Assembly: GCA_030142905.1 (NCBI GenBank)
Contig: JASJOG010000033.1
Location: 62,001 to 126,000, forward strand
From: Heliopora coerulea
Lineage: Eukaryota > Cnidaria > Anthozoa > Scleralcyonacea > Helioporidae
Direction of reading: 5' to 3'
Length of the DNA: 64,000 nucleotides
The notes below the pieces were generated by a model that saw only the letters and a program-made list of their open reading frames with translations, had not been told where the DNA came from and did not search any database. Position numbers and translations under genes: made by a program. Position 1 is the first letter of the stretch, and every line of letters begins with the position of its first letter. Below, in pieces: positions 11,401 through 24,711 of the stretch.

Positions 11401-14400
11401 TCTCTTCCAGATTGTCCACTGTCACCTTTATCACCCTAGAGGAAAATGAAACAAAACATTAAGTTTTGTGTTTATGCGCTCAAATGCTGAATTTCTTGAA
11501 AGGATAAAGCAATAACATCAACATGCAACATTTAAATAAGAAAAAGTATCTATTCCTGTTTTTTACTTGATCGTGCGAATGCTCGTGCGCATGATCCCAA
11601 GGCATCCAGAGCGAAAGAAATTAACTCGCTAAACGAGTCCATATAAATGCAAAAAAACCGACTGTCTCGCTACAGGCCTATTTTACGAGACTACCAGCTC
11701 CATTTCAGCAAAGACTGGAAAGAGAAAACGTAACATTACGAGCCCAATATGAGGCCTGCTTGGTAGAAGTATCTGGTGGAGTTTTCTCACATCCTTAGCG
11801 ACAAAGAAGTGAGTTCTGTGTCCAAAAATCAGTGCCTACAACCTCCATACCCTAATTTCAGCGATCCATTTTAATTTCGAATTACATTGAACTTTAACGT
11901 TTCCTTGATATGCCGATTTTGGTCATTGGAATGAAAATGGAGGCACGCTTTTCCAAAGCTTAAATCCAGACGCTCTAAAGGAAGAAATTTACGCCATTCT
12001 GAAAGTAACTGGAGATGTGATCATTACGTCATTTGTAGCGTAGTTTACGACAGTCAACAGACTAAGTGCCGGGGAGGATTCTTGGAGTTGTTTGGTCTCT
12101 TAGTAATTCAAACATGGCTCGACCTCGGTACTTGCATTTCCGTAAAAAACCGCTTTTAAAACCAATCACGCATTTTCCTTGCCTAGAATTAATAAGCTTC
12201 ATGAGGGTCATGTTATTAATGTAATCCATGTGAGAGCTTAGAGCTGCAGAAGACAATATAATTAGATCAGACTCAAATTTGCAATGAGTGTTTCTGAGGC
12301 CCATTCTCGGGCTGAGAAACATTTTCTGAGTATATGAGATTAACCAACGACCGCATATCGTCTGTCGTTTTCCAAGCTCCCACATTCATAACATTAAGGC
12401 GTAACGTTAATAAACTTGATTCAAAATTAATTTCCTTCTGAATATACTGCTAAGATGCCGGATCTGCCCATCGATTGAACTAGCACAATATGAAGCCTTC
12501 GCTCTCCATCGGAGTCTTGGTAGTTCAATGTTTACATCGTCTCAACATCAGTCCCTTACGAAAAACTCCACAAAATTTCATTCCTGTGATTTCACGTGAT
12601 TACCAGTGACCACACGTGAAAAGACTCAATATGTTTCAATTTCACGGGCTGAAGTTCTCCTCGTGTGGGTTTTTACATTTTCGAGTTTCACGTATAATTT
12701 AATATCACGTGTTGTACACATGTCGTTGCCAGTATTTACATGTTGTTCACATGTCTTCACATACGAAACAATTTTACATGTGAAACCTATATTTCTCGAC
12801 AACATTATGGGGACACCACAAAGAATTCATTCCTTACATGCTATGGTTCTCGTTTTACCTACTTTCTGCTTAAACGACGAGTTTCCCCCCCCCCCCCCCT
12901 CCCCTCAATTTCACTGTCGTTTTCGTGAAAAATTATAGTTTCCTTCATGGACTTTTCCCCCATTAAGATTCACCAAAACTGGCTTGAAGAAGAGGAGATG
13001 TTTTGTTCTATAGGCTTTGATCGAAATTCCATGTTATACAGTAATTAAAGCGCCCAAACTGTGTCCGAATGAATTTTGACCAGGATTGTGGCACGTGGAA
13101 TTTTCATAACCGTCACTTTTGTATTTTGGAAGACCTCTTTGAAAAATTTCTAATGCCTTCTGTTATCCATGGAATGTTATTGTTTTTCCCTATTATTTTC
13201 CTCCTTAGTGGGCATGTTAGTCAAAGATATCCGTGAAAAGACCTTTCAAACATGTCAATTTACCGGTAATAGTAGTAATAGTAGTAATAGTAGTAATAGT
13301 AGCAATAGTAGCAATAGTAGCAATAGTAGCAATAGTAGCAATAGTAGCAATAGTAGCAATAGTAGCAATAGTAGTATGTCGATTAACTTGGCCCAAGAGA
13401 TGATTGAAAAGTTCAAAAGTTAAAAAAGCAAAATTCGTTTTTCCAGTCATATCCGTTTTCGAACAAGAGCACATGTGACAATCAATATTCTCAATAACAA
13501 TAGACCTTTTACTTCAATTTTTCAGGGCCTTTTAAACAGTACATCTTGGGAAGGAAATACCCCCGTCGTCAGATTTACCCCCCATGCACCATATTTCTGC
13601 CCCCGAAAAATTTTCCGTTTGGTTTTTCTATATTTCCAAGCTAAGGGGAAAAAAAGGGGGAGGAAGAGGGGAATTGATAATAAATGATCGATTGATCATA
13701 GCCTGAAATAGTTGTGTCAACTGCATCTTTATATGACGAAAGGCCAGCCATTGTATCTTTTCTTGAATAGAAAGACCAATGTCAAGGCCATGTGTGAACT
13801 CTATGAAACAGAGATATTTTACCTCAATTTTTTTCTTTTTGAGGTGTTAATATAATTAAATTTTTCCATAAAAAGAGGTGTTTCTATTGATTGTTTTTTC
13901 CAGCAGATTTTAATCCGAAAATACACCAGGATGCATCTCAGAGAATCTGAAAATCGAAAACTTTTACCCTCCTGCACTATTCCCAAGTCTATGGTTGGAC
14001 TGACTTCTACAGGCCTCACAATTGGTTTCCTATATTTCACTATAATTTTCCCTTTTGTTCCCAGTGAAAATTTTTTTAAAAAGGCATTGAATTTTTCGGT
14101 CCTTAAGGAACAACAATGCAGGTCATTCGACGCCGCTTATTTGAATAACATGTTCTAAGGCCGGTTCTAAACCTGAAATTTATACCTCAGTTAGTGGATC
14201 ATCGGATTAATTCAGACTGTCCAAGTCTCAAGGATCGAAAGAAATTTAATTAGTTCACTGTAACTTATAAACGTGGCGGGGAACCAACGAACGTCGGTAA
14301 TTCTCATCTTTACTACAAAGACTACAAGGTTTTCGCTAATCAAAGATAATAAGCTTTCAGATTTTTAAGTTGTACTGTAAAAACTACATAAACTTTTAGA

Positions 14401-17400
14401 ACAATAGCCTTTATAACATGGATGAGCTCACCGTGTGGTCTGCATGCAAAATGATGTACGCTGATTGGATGTCTCGCCGTCCAATAAGTTTTTCGTACAG
14501 ACCGGCAAGTTTAGGCTGGAAAATTTCCGAGTTGATTTGAAGATAAACAAACCAGATTCAGGTCATTACGAGAAAAAGTAGTGAGATCTTCTCAACGATA
14601 ATTTTAAGCTGAAAACTAGATAAATATTCATCTAATCTCATTAATCACCATCGTCTGTTGCACTAACATTACCACCGTATCTTTGTCTTTTGAGTTTCAA
14701 CGGATTGATTGTAAGGAAACCATCGATTGATGTCAAGAGGTCAAATTTAAATGAATGGACAACAAAAAGATTCCAAATACCTTTTGCCCGACATCTCCAA
14801 CTCTTCCTGGTGGTCCTCGTAAACCATTTTCTCCCTTTAAGAGTAGACAGCCCAATTAGCCAGTGCAAAAAGTGCACTTCAGTTGAAATTGAAAATTTGG
14901 AATGAGAATATAAGCCAGAAACATTTTGCCTATGCGAAAAAATTATCTACAGTGCGACCTCTATTAAGCGGCCACCCTCCATTAAACGGCCACTTTCTAA
15001 AGTCCCGAATTATTTGTCACTAAAATGCTGTATTTGATACCTCTATTCAACGGCCACCTCCATTAAGCGGCCGCGGCCACCTTTTCGTTGTTGCAAGGTC
15101 ATTATTTATTGCTTTTTTACCTCTATTAAGCGGCCAGCAAATTATCTTTTCAAGCGAAATAGTGACAGGAAGACGGTAATAAGAATAGGTGATAACTGAT
15201 AACGACAAGAACTGCAATTTAATCTCCATTGTAATGACAAGTCACAAGCCGCAAAATGTAGACACGTGGAAATCTTTCACATCCTGTACTGAAAGCACCC
15301 ACTGTTCTGTGGCACGAAAAACTACGGTATTACTAGTCTATAAAAATCCTTGATGCTCAAGTTTCGTTTTAAGCCATCGAATAGAGAACTCGTCTCCTGT
15401 GAAACAATACTCGTATGGGAGTTCTAAACCGTAGCCGGCCCCTCTGTTTACACGCTTGCCTTTCACAACGTCAAACAGCTTTGACCGATTATTTTAAGTA
15501 AATCGTCCGTCAAAGGCTTTAAACTACAATAGATTTTACAATGATTGTTGGTGTGAAAAAAAGGTCTAAGTTTTGTTTCATGGATTTTGTTGAATGTATC
15601 TTCACGTGTTTAACTCTTTTCAAAAAAGCATTTTGCTATATAGAGTCAATAAATCACGTTGACCGCCATTTCTGTCCGATTTATATTTTACCTCTATTAA
15701 GCGGCCACTTTTCAAAGTCCCGAGGGTGGCCACTTAATAGAGGTCGCACTGTATATGTCTGCAAGGATGCAATGGCCGGTTCACCTTATTCATCTGCTGA
15801 AAACAAAACCTGGGCACTCTTGGAAGTCTTGTTTGCGATTTTAAACCGATCAATTAATTAGTTCCAGGAAAATGAAAATATAGCAAGATATTCTGGTAGG
15901 GACACTCAGCTGAAAATAATAAGGGGAACCATCTACTAGGATTCTGAAGCTGCAGAACCTTGAATTTTATAGTTAAGGGTCTTGACTGCTGAGCTGGGAG
16001 GAAAAGAAATATTTTAATAATAATTTATCAAAAATTTCCAAAAAAATTATTTATTATATTTTTCAAACCGGTTCGCATAATAATAAATGTTCAACCACAA
16101 CAAATGAAAAGTGATGTTTTTTACGTTTCGAAATTTTTTACAATAGTTTCTGTTAACTGATTTATTCAGCATAAACAGGGTTAACGTCGAACCAAACATA
16201 GTCTACATAGTCTATTTAGATAAATAAACTTAAAGAAACTGTGATAGTTAACGTATATGTATATGTAGATGCATATACAAGACCAAACGTATATGTATAC
16301 GTATATGTATATTTATACGTATATATATATATGTATATGTATATGTGTATGCGCATGTGTAAGTGTACGTGTACGTGTATGTGTATATGTATATGTATAT
16401 GTACAAGTATATTCATATATCTATATAATCCCTTCACTTACAGGATCTCCTTTCATTCCTAACTCACCATCTTCACCATCCTCACCAGGTGGACCCTAAT
16501 TAATAGAAAATCAGATCTCTTGTTCATAAACTACATTACAGATTTCTAAATTATTTTGATTTCCAGTGGAACCCCGTTAATACGGCCAGATACACATGAC
16601 CCGCTGGTCTCTTTCAAGTGACGCTATGACAGTGATATCACAACTGTAATTCTAAACAACTGTCTTTAAGCATCCAGAATGCAATTATAATTTTGAAACG
16701 GAACTTCAAAGTAACGAAACTTCACAATTAACCCACACTGCTGAAGTCAACTGAAAAATGTTGACTCGAGCAGGATTTGAACTCGCACTTTCGGGATACC
16801 GGTCCACCGCTCAGGTAGAGCGGCGGACCGGTATCCCGAAGGTGCGAGTTCAAATCCCGCTCGAGTCAACATTTTTCAGTTGACTTCAGCAGTGTAGGTT
16901 AATTGTGAAGTTTCGTTTCATAATACCCTGAGGATGATTCTGAAATAGACTTCACAGTAAGATAAACATAATTGAATTTTATAATTTGAATTATAATGTT
17001 AATATTTGTGGCCAAATGTTGTTTTTCTTTTACTGCATTTGCACTTCCAGTTATAGTAAGGACGATTTGTCTTTTTGACAATTTTGAAAAATTACTAAAA
17101 TTGCTCAGATTCTCGAGAGATATGTTGGAAGGGTGGGCGAGGGTTTGTTGCGTGCACGTATTTCTAGTATATTTCTTGAAATTGTCGGCTAAATATGGCT
17201 TGCGATTTTCTAACGTGGCAATTAGAAAAATCTACGATCCAACCAATTAAAATGTCATCACAATTCATTCATATGGCAGGGGCGCAGTCGCGATGTGAGA
17301 TAATTTTCACTTTTCTATTGACACTCAAATGGGAAAGGAGCTGCGCATGCGTGACCTTTCAACGAGCGCAAAACTTGTCCAATATTTATTGGAGTAAGAA

Positions 17401-20400
17401 CATTGCGGGATTTTTTATTGATATTATTTCACGGCGGAAATGAAAAAAAGATACGACAACTTCAGCGCCGGAAAAGAAGGTGGGGGTTAAAGCTATCGTC
17501 ATCCAAAAGTATTTGTATCGCTTCTCGCCTTTAGTTCTTTTCCAAATTCTTCAGCCACTCAATGATTTAAGAATAGAATACTGTAAACTTTTTATCTTCA
17601 GCCACTCGTTAGTTTCGCAAGCGTCCACGCATATCAATATTAAAAGAAACTTTAACTGGTATTTGGAATTGTGACCAAAATACTAAAATGTGACTAAAAT
17701 ATGTTTTCTATTACTACATCCAAAGAAAGTGGATGCTTCACTGGCTGATATGATTACTATCCAGCCGGCTGGCAACCTCGAAGTTCTGATGTTCAAAAGG
17801 TTGTACATTTAACAGAAATTCTATTTCATTTCAGCAATTTTTCGCCCATGGGTGATGACTGAGAACGCAGAATCGTTTAATTTTTCATCGTGGGTCTTAA
17901 CAAATCAGTCTTAAGGGCTGTTTACACGTGCGATTTTGTGCCATGCAATTGACATCTTAAAGTATGTGTTTAACGGACTAGAGCGTCGAGAACAAACTAC
18001 AGCAAATCATGAGTGGATATCTTGCTGCATAGACTGTCGTGAGTGTATTACATACACCAGGATGACAATCGCAACGTGCAAAATCGCGCGTGTAAACAGC
18101 CAGCCCTTTAAGTAGCTGTCACCTCAAGAATGAGAGGTAACGACAGTTCTGAAAGGGAAAAAAACTTTGATTACAGCAGAAAGAATGAAGGTTTATTTTA
18201 GACAAAGATCGGCGATCTCCAGATCGCGCACTTTATCTGGTCAAAGCAGCCATTTCCACCGGCCGGTAGGTAGGTCTCGAAATGCATATGTATTATGCCT
18301 GTTTTCCAGAGAACTGCTTTTTTGATGACTACATTTCATAACCTTAGATCAGCCCATATCAGCTAAATAAAACCAAAGGCCAAGAATGAATCCCTAACCC
18401 AAACAGATTATGCTCGCAGGAGTAATACTTACAGAAGGACCAGGAGCACCAGCTGCGCCTTCGTCTCCTGCGCTCCCTGGCTCACCCTGCAACAGTTGTA
18501 GAGGAGTTAGTTTGCTGGTTAAGACCAAAAAAGTCCTAAAATCCAGAAACCTCCAACATGAAGCTTTGGTCATGGATAAAGTTTTATTTATTGTATTCAA
18601 ATGAAATAATTAAGTCTTACTTAAATAACACTAAATGTTCGCGCTTTGAAAGCCGTAGTCGGAAGCGTAAAAATTTTGATCTTATATTTTGACATCTTCA
18701 AGAATATTATATATTGTTGATATAAAGACAGTTTGGTTTTGAACTCATTTAAGACATAAAATTACCGTTTCTTTTTCAAAAAATAAGATGGTTTGACCGT
18801 TTTAAATGCATTATCCGTAAATCTAAGTGTTTCTTCTTTCATCAAATTTCAATAAACACTGCTTGACACCGAAGAAATTAGTAAATATAGTAATATACAT
18901 GTATCAAACCATGTGGTTTCAGTGGCAACAACACCATGTACCAGTGATGATTACCCTCGTTATTATCACTTCCATCTCAAACTCAATAATTCATGAGAAA
19001 AAAAAAGGGAATCGTTACCGAAATAGCATTTGGATATCTGATCTTAATAAGCATTAAATTTCAACAACTTCGGACCTGGTTTTCCCTTTAAATATGGATT
19101 CGTTGGAGATGTAATATCACACACTCGAAAGTCGTGTTTCATCAGATATCCAAACTCCTCGAAGATGGTCAACAAGATCAGCTATTGCCTAGTTTTTCAA
19201 CTCACTTTTTTGTGTTTGGAAATCTGATAAAACGCTCCTTCTTGGGTATGGTATATCACATCTAAGTCTCAGGCACCTATCCGTTTGAAAACGCAAATTT
19301 TTTTCTCTCCATTTTCAAAAATGGTCCCGTCCACAGGATAGCGATTTCAATCGTTTTCGCCCAAGCAGACACGGTTTGAAAACGTTAACAGCTTTGAGAG
19401 AAGCTCTACTGATCCTGAAATTCTCCCTCCTCTCTTCAGGAATAACTATTTGGGCAGCAAAGTTATGCCACGAAGAACTTGTACGTCCTGGTCGAACGCA
19501 AAATTTTCGAGGTCTTCCATGCCTTTGTCCTCAGTCAAGACTTTTCAGACTGGCCTTCAAGATCGGGAGTGAAAGGAACGAAATAAGGTTAAGTCTGTTC
19601 CTCTCGTAGTCAGGACTCAGTAAAGCTAAGTTGATTTCAAGACACGCTATAAAGCTTAAAAAAAGCCCGAACAAAAGCCACACAATAGTGATACGTTAGT
19701 CCGCCATTTTAAATCTCGCTCGGGCTACCATACCATGACGAAGACGATTTTGAAATGTTCAGTTTTCATCCGTCTACTCAAGGATAGGAAAACGACGTTT
19801 TCAAAAATTTCCACTCTGGGAAGTGTTCTTTGAAAGCTTGATTTTTGCCTAATACTTGTGGATGGGAGGGCAATCCGCAAAGAGTAATTTGCTTTTTCAA
19901 AAAATAAAAAAACGGATACGAGTGGAGTGGGCCTCAGTAGCTAACGGTTGAAGATTCTAACCTCTCACGACCCCCGTCTGGGGTCCAGAAATCGTTTTTC
20001 TGGGGGCATGAGCTTGACAAAAGTCCGCATCCTGTATGTGCTATCACCAATCTCCGATATCCACATTCTGTGGAATTTTGATCTCGTGAGATATTTTCAA
20101 TTTTGCGAATTTTATGTGATGAGTATTAGGCGTCACAAACCTCCTCATTAACATTGTTCAAAAACATGAATATCAAATGTGATACCAACACACAGAGAAC
20201 GCGACTGTTTCTAATTTCGAAGGAATCTTAAAATAAAAACGTAATTAAACGGTCAATTTTTTCTTCGGACAAGCACTTTAATACGTAACAAGACTGTGTT
20301 CCTTCACAACAACGCTAGTCATCAGGCGACATGGTTAGCAAACCCTCCTTCGTAATATCCGGCACAATTAACTAGAAAATTTAACACTTGATGAGGGATT

Positions 20401-23400
20401 CATCTGATACCATCAAGATTAATAGTCACAAGGAAAAGATAAACAAGATTACCGGTGGACCTAACTCTCCTGGGGATCCAAGATCACCTGGTTCTCCAAC
20501 TTGTCCCTAAAAGAAAGTAAACCATACCATGTCAACATGATAACAAAGAATGTACTTTTAACCGGACCAATTAAAGGCATAATCGACATAAATCAATTTT
20601 CGCGCATAAAATGTCTATTCATTTGGCAACCTTATTATAGACATATTAGGATAAATCTACAAATTTTGGGTGCTGTGCTGTGGTCTCATACTTTGTGGCT
20701 CGGAAGGTCGCATTCTACAGTTTCCAATCTTTATAGAATGAACAGTTATTCCTTGGAAGTGAAGGTCATCTCCCGAAACGTTTACAGTGAAAATAGACAG
20801 TTAAACCAGCCACCAATTAGCAAGATAATTTGGTCACATTGATGGTATTCCAGTGCAAGTCAAAATGCTACTAAATGGTTGTTCGTACATCAGACAGCAC
20901 CATAACGTTCAGCAGAGAAACTCTGTAAACATTTTTGAAAGTTTGAGTTTAATAATATTAATTGTAATAAAATAAGTGTAATAATGTTAAGTGTGATAAA
21001 ATTAAGTATAATAAAATAAGTGTAATACTACTCAAAACAAACTGTAAAACATAGACTTCAGAACAGTCTAATTTCTTCTCGAAGTCCAACTACTTACCGG
21101 ACGTCCTGGTGGTCCTTGCCGTCCTGTTGCACCCTGTTCACCCCTATCACCCTGCAACAAGAAAAAAGATTAGTTAACAAACTTACCATCTTAAAGACTT
21201 ATCTAACTAATATTCATTTCAGGCGGAAAGGTTTTCAACGACGATTTGGGATGAAATTGAAGTTGCCCAAAAGATTAAACCTATTAATGTTTTAGATGTA
21301 GACTTGCTTTACGAACCATTGTAAAAAGTTGTATCGTATCACTTTAACTTGACGCAATTTACAACTTGTCACGTATTTCAAATTTGTTACGTTATTACGT
21401 CACCCGTCAGCACCTATCAGCACTGCTGCGGGCATTTTAAGAAAACACATCAAGGATAACTTGGGAACGTTATTCGCCAAATGCAGAAAAGCGTTTGCAA
21501 ATTTTGTTCCGTGCACGTATCTACATCTACAACCACTGTTGCTAGCATTTGCATAGAGTTCTTTATTCGATCTGGATTAAACATAATTTAGTGTAAGTTT
21601 AAGAAATAACCTACAAAATTTTTGTTCGTTATATCTCGATACAAAACGGCCACTTTCCATTTCCAGCGCCGTATTAACTTGTAACCTAAGTAACCTATTT
21701 GTTACGGGCCCTCCGACAGAAGGGGCTTTATATAAAAATTGAGTCTCACTTAGGGACCGGAAAAGACGTTCAGAATAGCGGGACGATTCGAAATAACTGA
21801 CATAAATTGTGCTGATAATTTATTCGGAATGAAAAAAAGGTCGACATAAGCGCCTTTTTAAGCAGCGTTCGAAGCAGCGGACTTCAAAACGCGCTTCTTT
21901 TAAGCTACGTTTACACTAGAGCAAATTTCTCCAGATCAGCTGGCAATCCGGAGACTTTTCATTCAAAATAGCCGTTTATACTTAAGTAACAAATCCGGTA
22001 CAGATAGTTTTCGGATTGCTCACGAATCCGGGTAAATACGAAACCGGAAAAGAATCTGGATACCTTGAATCCGGACAGCTAAGACTCTGGAGAAATCTTG
22101 CTTGTTTTTGTGAATGACAACCGAAATAGCCAGTGGAGGGACAATCTTTGATTAGTGACTGTAATAAACAAAGCATGGAAAACAATTTTCGGTTGTCCGG
22201 CGTTACTTTCAATAAAATTTGTGACGAGTTATGTCCATGTTTAGACAAGACATTACTGTTGCTTTACCGTGAGCATGCAATTAATCCAGATATTTTTTTT
22301 TCCTGTGTAAACGGTCGACGAATCAGAATACAATTTTTTGATGAATCCAAAGACTTTTGCTGTAGTGTAAACGTAACTATAGTCTTTACCAGTGAATTGC
22401 TGTCTGCTTGTTTATATTATGCAGGAGATTTTGCCTTTCGTTAATGTTAATTCATGCCGAGTTTTGAACCCCTCTCTGGTAGTCAGAAAAGGAAACTTGG
22501 AAGGGATAGTAAGGAGAAGCCAGAAGCCGTTATATCGAAGACATCTAAGTTAACGAAGTTATTTACAAGCGTAAGTCGAACTGACACTGTTTCGGAAGCA
22601 GACCAGAATACTGCCGTAAAATCTAGTGAATCATCAAATCAGGAGAACCAAGTAAGAAGCCAGGTACAAACGGCCAAGGTGAGTAGTAACCCCGATTCAA
22701 AGAAGTCACCCACACAAGAAAGCGAAGCTGAAGAAGGTGAAATGGACGCTGACAATGACCCAAATAACGAAGGTGATGATATTGATAAAAATAATGCTCA
22801 TAGTTATAAATCAGATCCAGCATTATGGGGGGGGCAGCTATCTGCCGTAGAAATAGATAACTGGATATCTAAGGGTCCACACGACTGTCAAAACCGAGAT
22901 GCATCATTGCAACCATCAAAACGTGTTTTTAATGATCAAGAACATTATTTTTCTAAGTCCTTATTTACCACAACACTGGCAAATGGTGAAAAGGTATCAC
23001 GTGACGGGTTACTCTAGTCACCGTCAACGGAAAATGTTTTCTGCTTCTGTTGTAGACTTATAACAAATAATAGAAGGCCAAAGTTGCCAACTGAAGGGTT
23101 CTGTGAGAAGCAAAACAGAAAGCCACTTTCACAACATGAACGCAGTGCAGAACACAGACAAACTGTCCTTCATTGTACTAAAAGAGCTTCGTCAATCCGT
23201 TCTTCAGCAGGTAATCGAAATAATGAAATATCTTTGTGAAAGAGGTTTGGCTCTTCTCGGAAACGACGAGATATTTGGACCTCATCACGATGGGAATTTT
23301 TTAGAATTGCTTGATTTGGTGGCAAAATTTGACCCTTTTCTTGAAGAACACATCAACAGATATGGAAACAATTGAACCTGGAAACCCAAGTTTATTTATC

Positions 23401-24648
23401 ATCAACAGTATGTGATGAAACACGGGCAATGATGTGATGCAAAGGATTACCGAAGAGGCTTACAAGGCAAAGTATTTCTCCCTTTCTGTCAACTCGACCG
23501 CGGACATTAATCATGAGCAGTAGCGTCTCCACTGGGGTACAGGGGGGCATTTGCCACCCTAAATCAATGCTCTGCCACCCCATGTGCCCCCCCCCAACTG
23601 AGGTGTTCGTGTGCCATAGTCAAGAAAAGCTTTTGGGCCAATTTTCCATTCATAATTGCGGCGTTGGATTAATTGAAACCCACCATCGTCGGTAATGCTT
23701 TTAATTAAGATCAGCAAATTGCATCGTTATATTTGGCAATGGCTGAATGGCAATTAAACTCAAAATCAATTTAAATAGATCATCCGTCGACTTGTTTCAA
23801 AGTTTTCTAAAGTACTGCTGGCAATCTATTTGACGGGCAGTGACCTCTATTCAGGGGCTATTCTCGACATCCAACTGCACAAGAAGTTGTGCTGTTACTA
23901 CACTCCACTATGGCAGCCAGCAGGATGAGCAATCTCAGTCTGAACGCGCAAACTCCTTCGGTATGGGCATGTATGTGAGAATTTTTGCAAGCCAGTACAA
24001 GAATAGAACAATTCAGTTGATATAATTATATCATCCACTTCAACCACTTGAATATTCACGCCCCCTCATGTGAACCTTTGTCCCCCATCAGCCCCCCAGA
24101 AGTAAAACCATGAACACACCACTGGTCATGGGGATCAACTAACATTTACAGTTAGGTACGTCAACAATGAGGGGAAGCCAGAAGAGCGATTCTTGAAGTT
24201 TGTGCCAATAAGTGGTCATGGTGCTGAAGATCTTGCGGATCATGTCGTTGAGACATTTCGGAAAATTCAAATCAATTTAACCGACTGCAGAGGTTAAAGT
24301 TATGACGACGCCACAAATATGTCCGGGAAATAGAGTGGACTGCAATCCAATGGCTGAGTATGTTCCGTGTGCTGGTCATTCGCTCAATCTCGTGGGCACA
24401 GCAAGTGCAAAGTGTTAACTTGAAGCTGTAAAGTTATTTGATGTTTTGCAAGAGCTCTCTGCTTTTGCAGCCCTTTCTACGAAGCGCTGGGAAGTTATCC
24501 TCTAGCCCACCGGTGCGAGGGCGGAAGGCCCAAGCGGGCGAGGGTACTAATCTCGACGTGCGTGGAGTCCTTTTACGCGCGTGGTGACTAGGGAGAAAAA
24601 TTTTCGCAGTGTCTACGCCGGTATATACAATTGAATTAGAATTCAATG

Positions 24649-24711
<63 letters not shown>

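Noticed and set aside
12062..12385. 107-codon minus-strand frame
   Set aside because: No similarity recognised, no flanking splice signals, not in line with collagen.
13169..13474. Asn-Ser-Ser and Ala-Thr-Ile repeat proteins
   Set aside because: Product of a 9-bp minisatellite; frames open on both strands.
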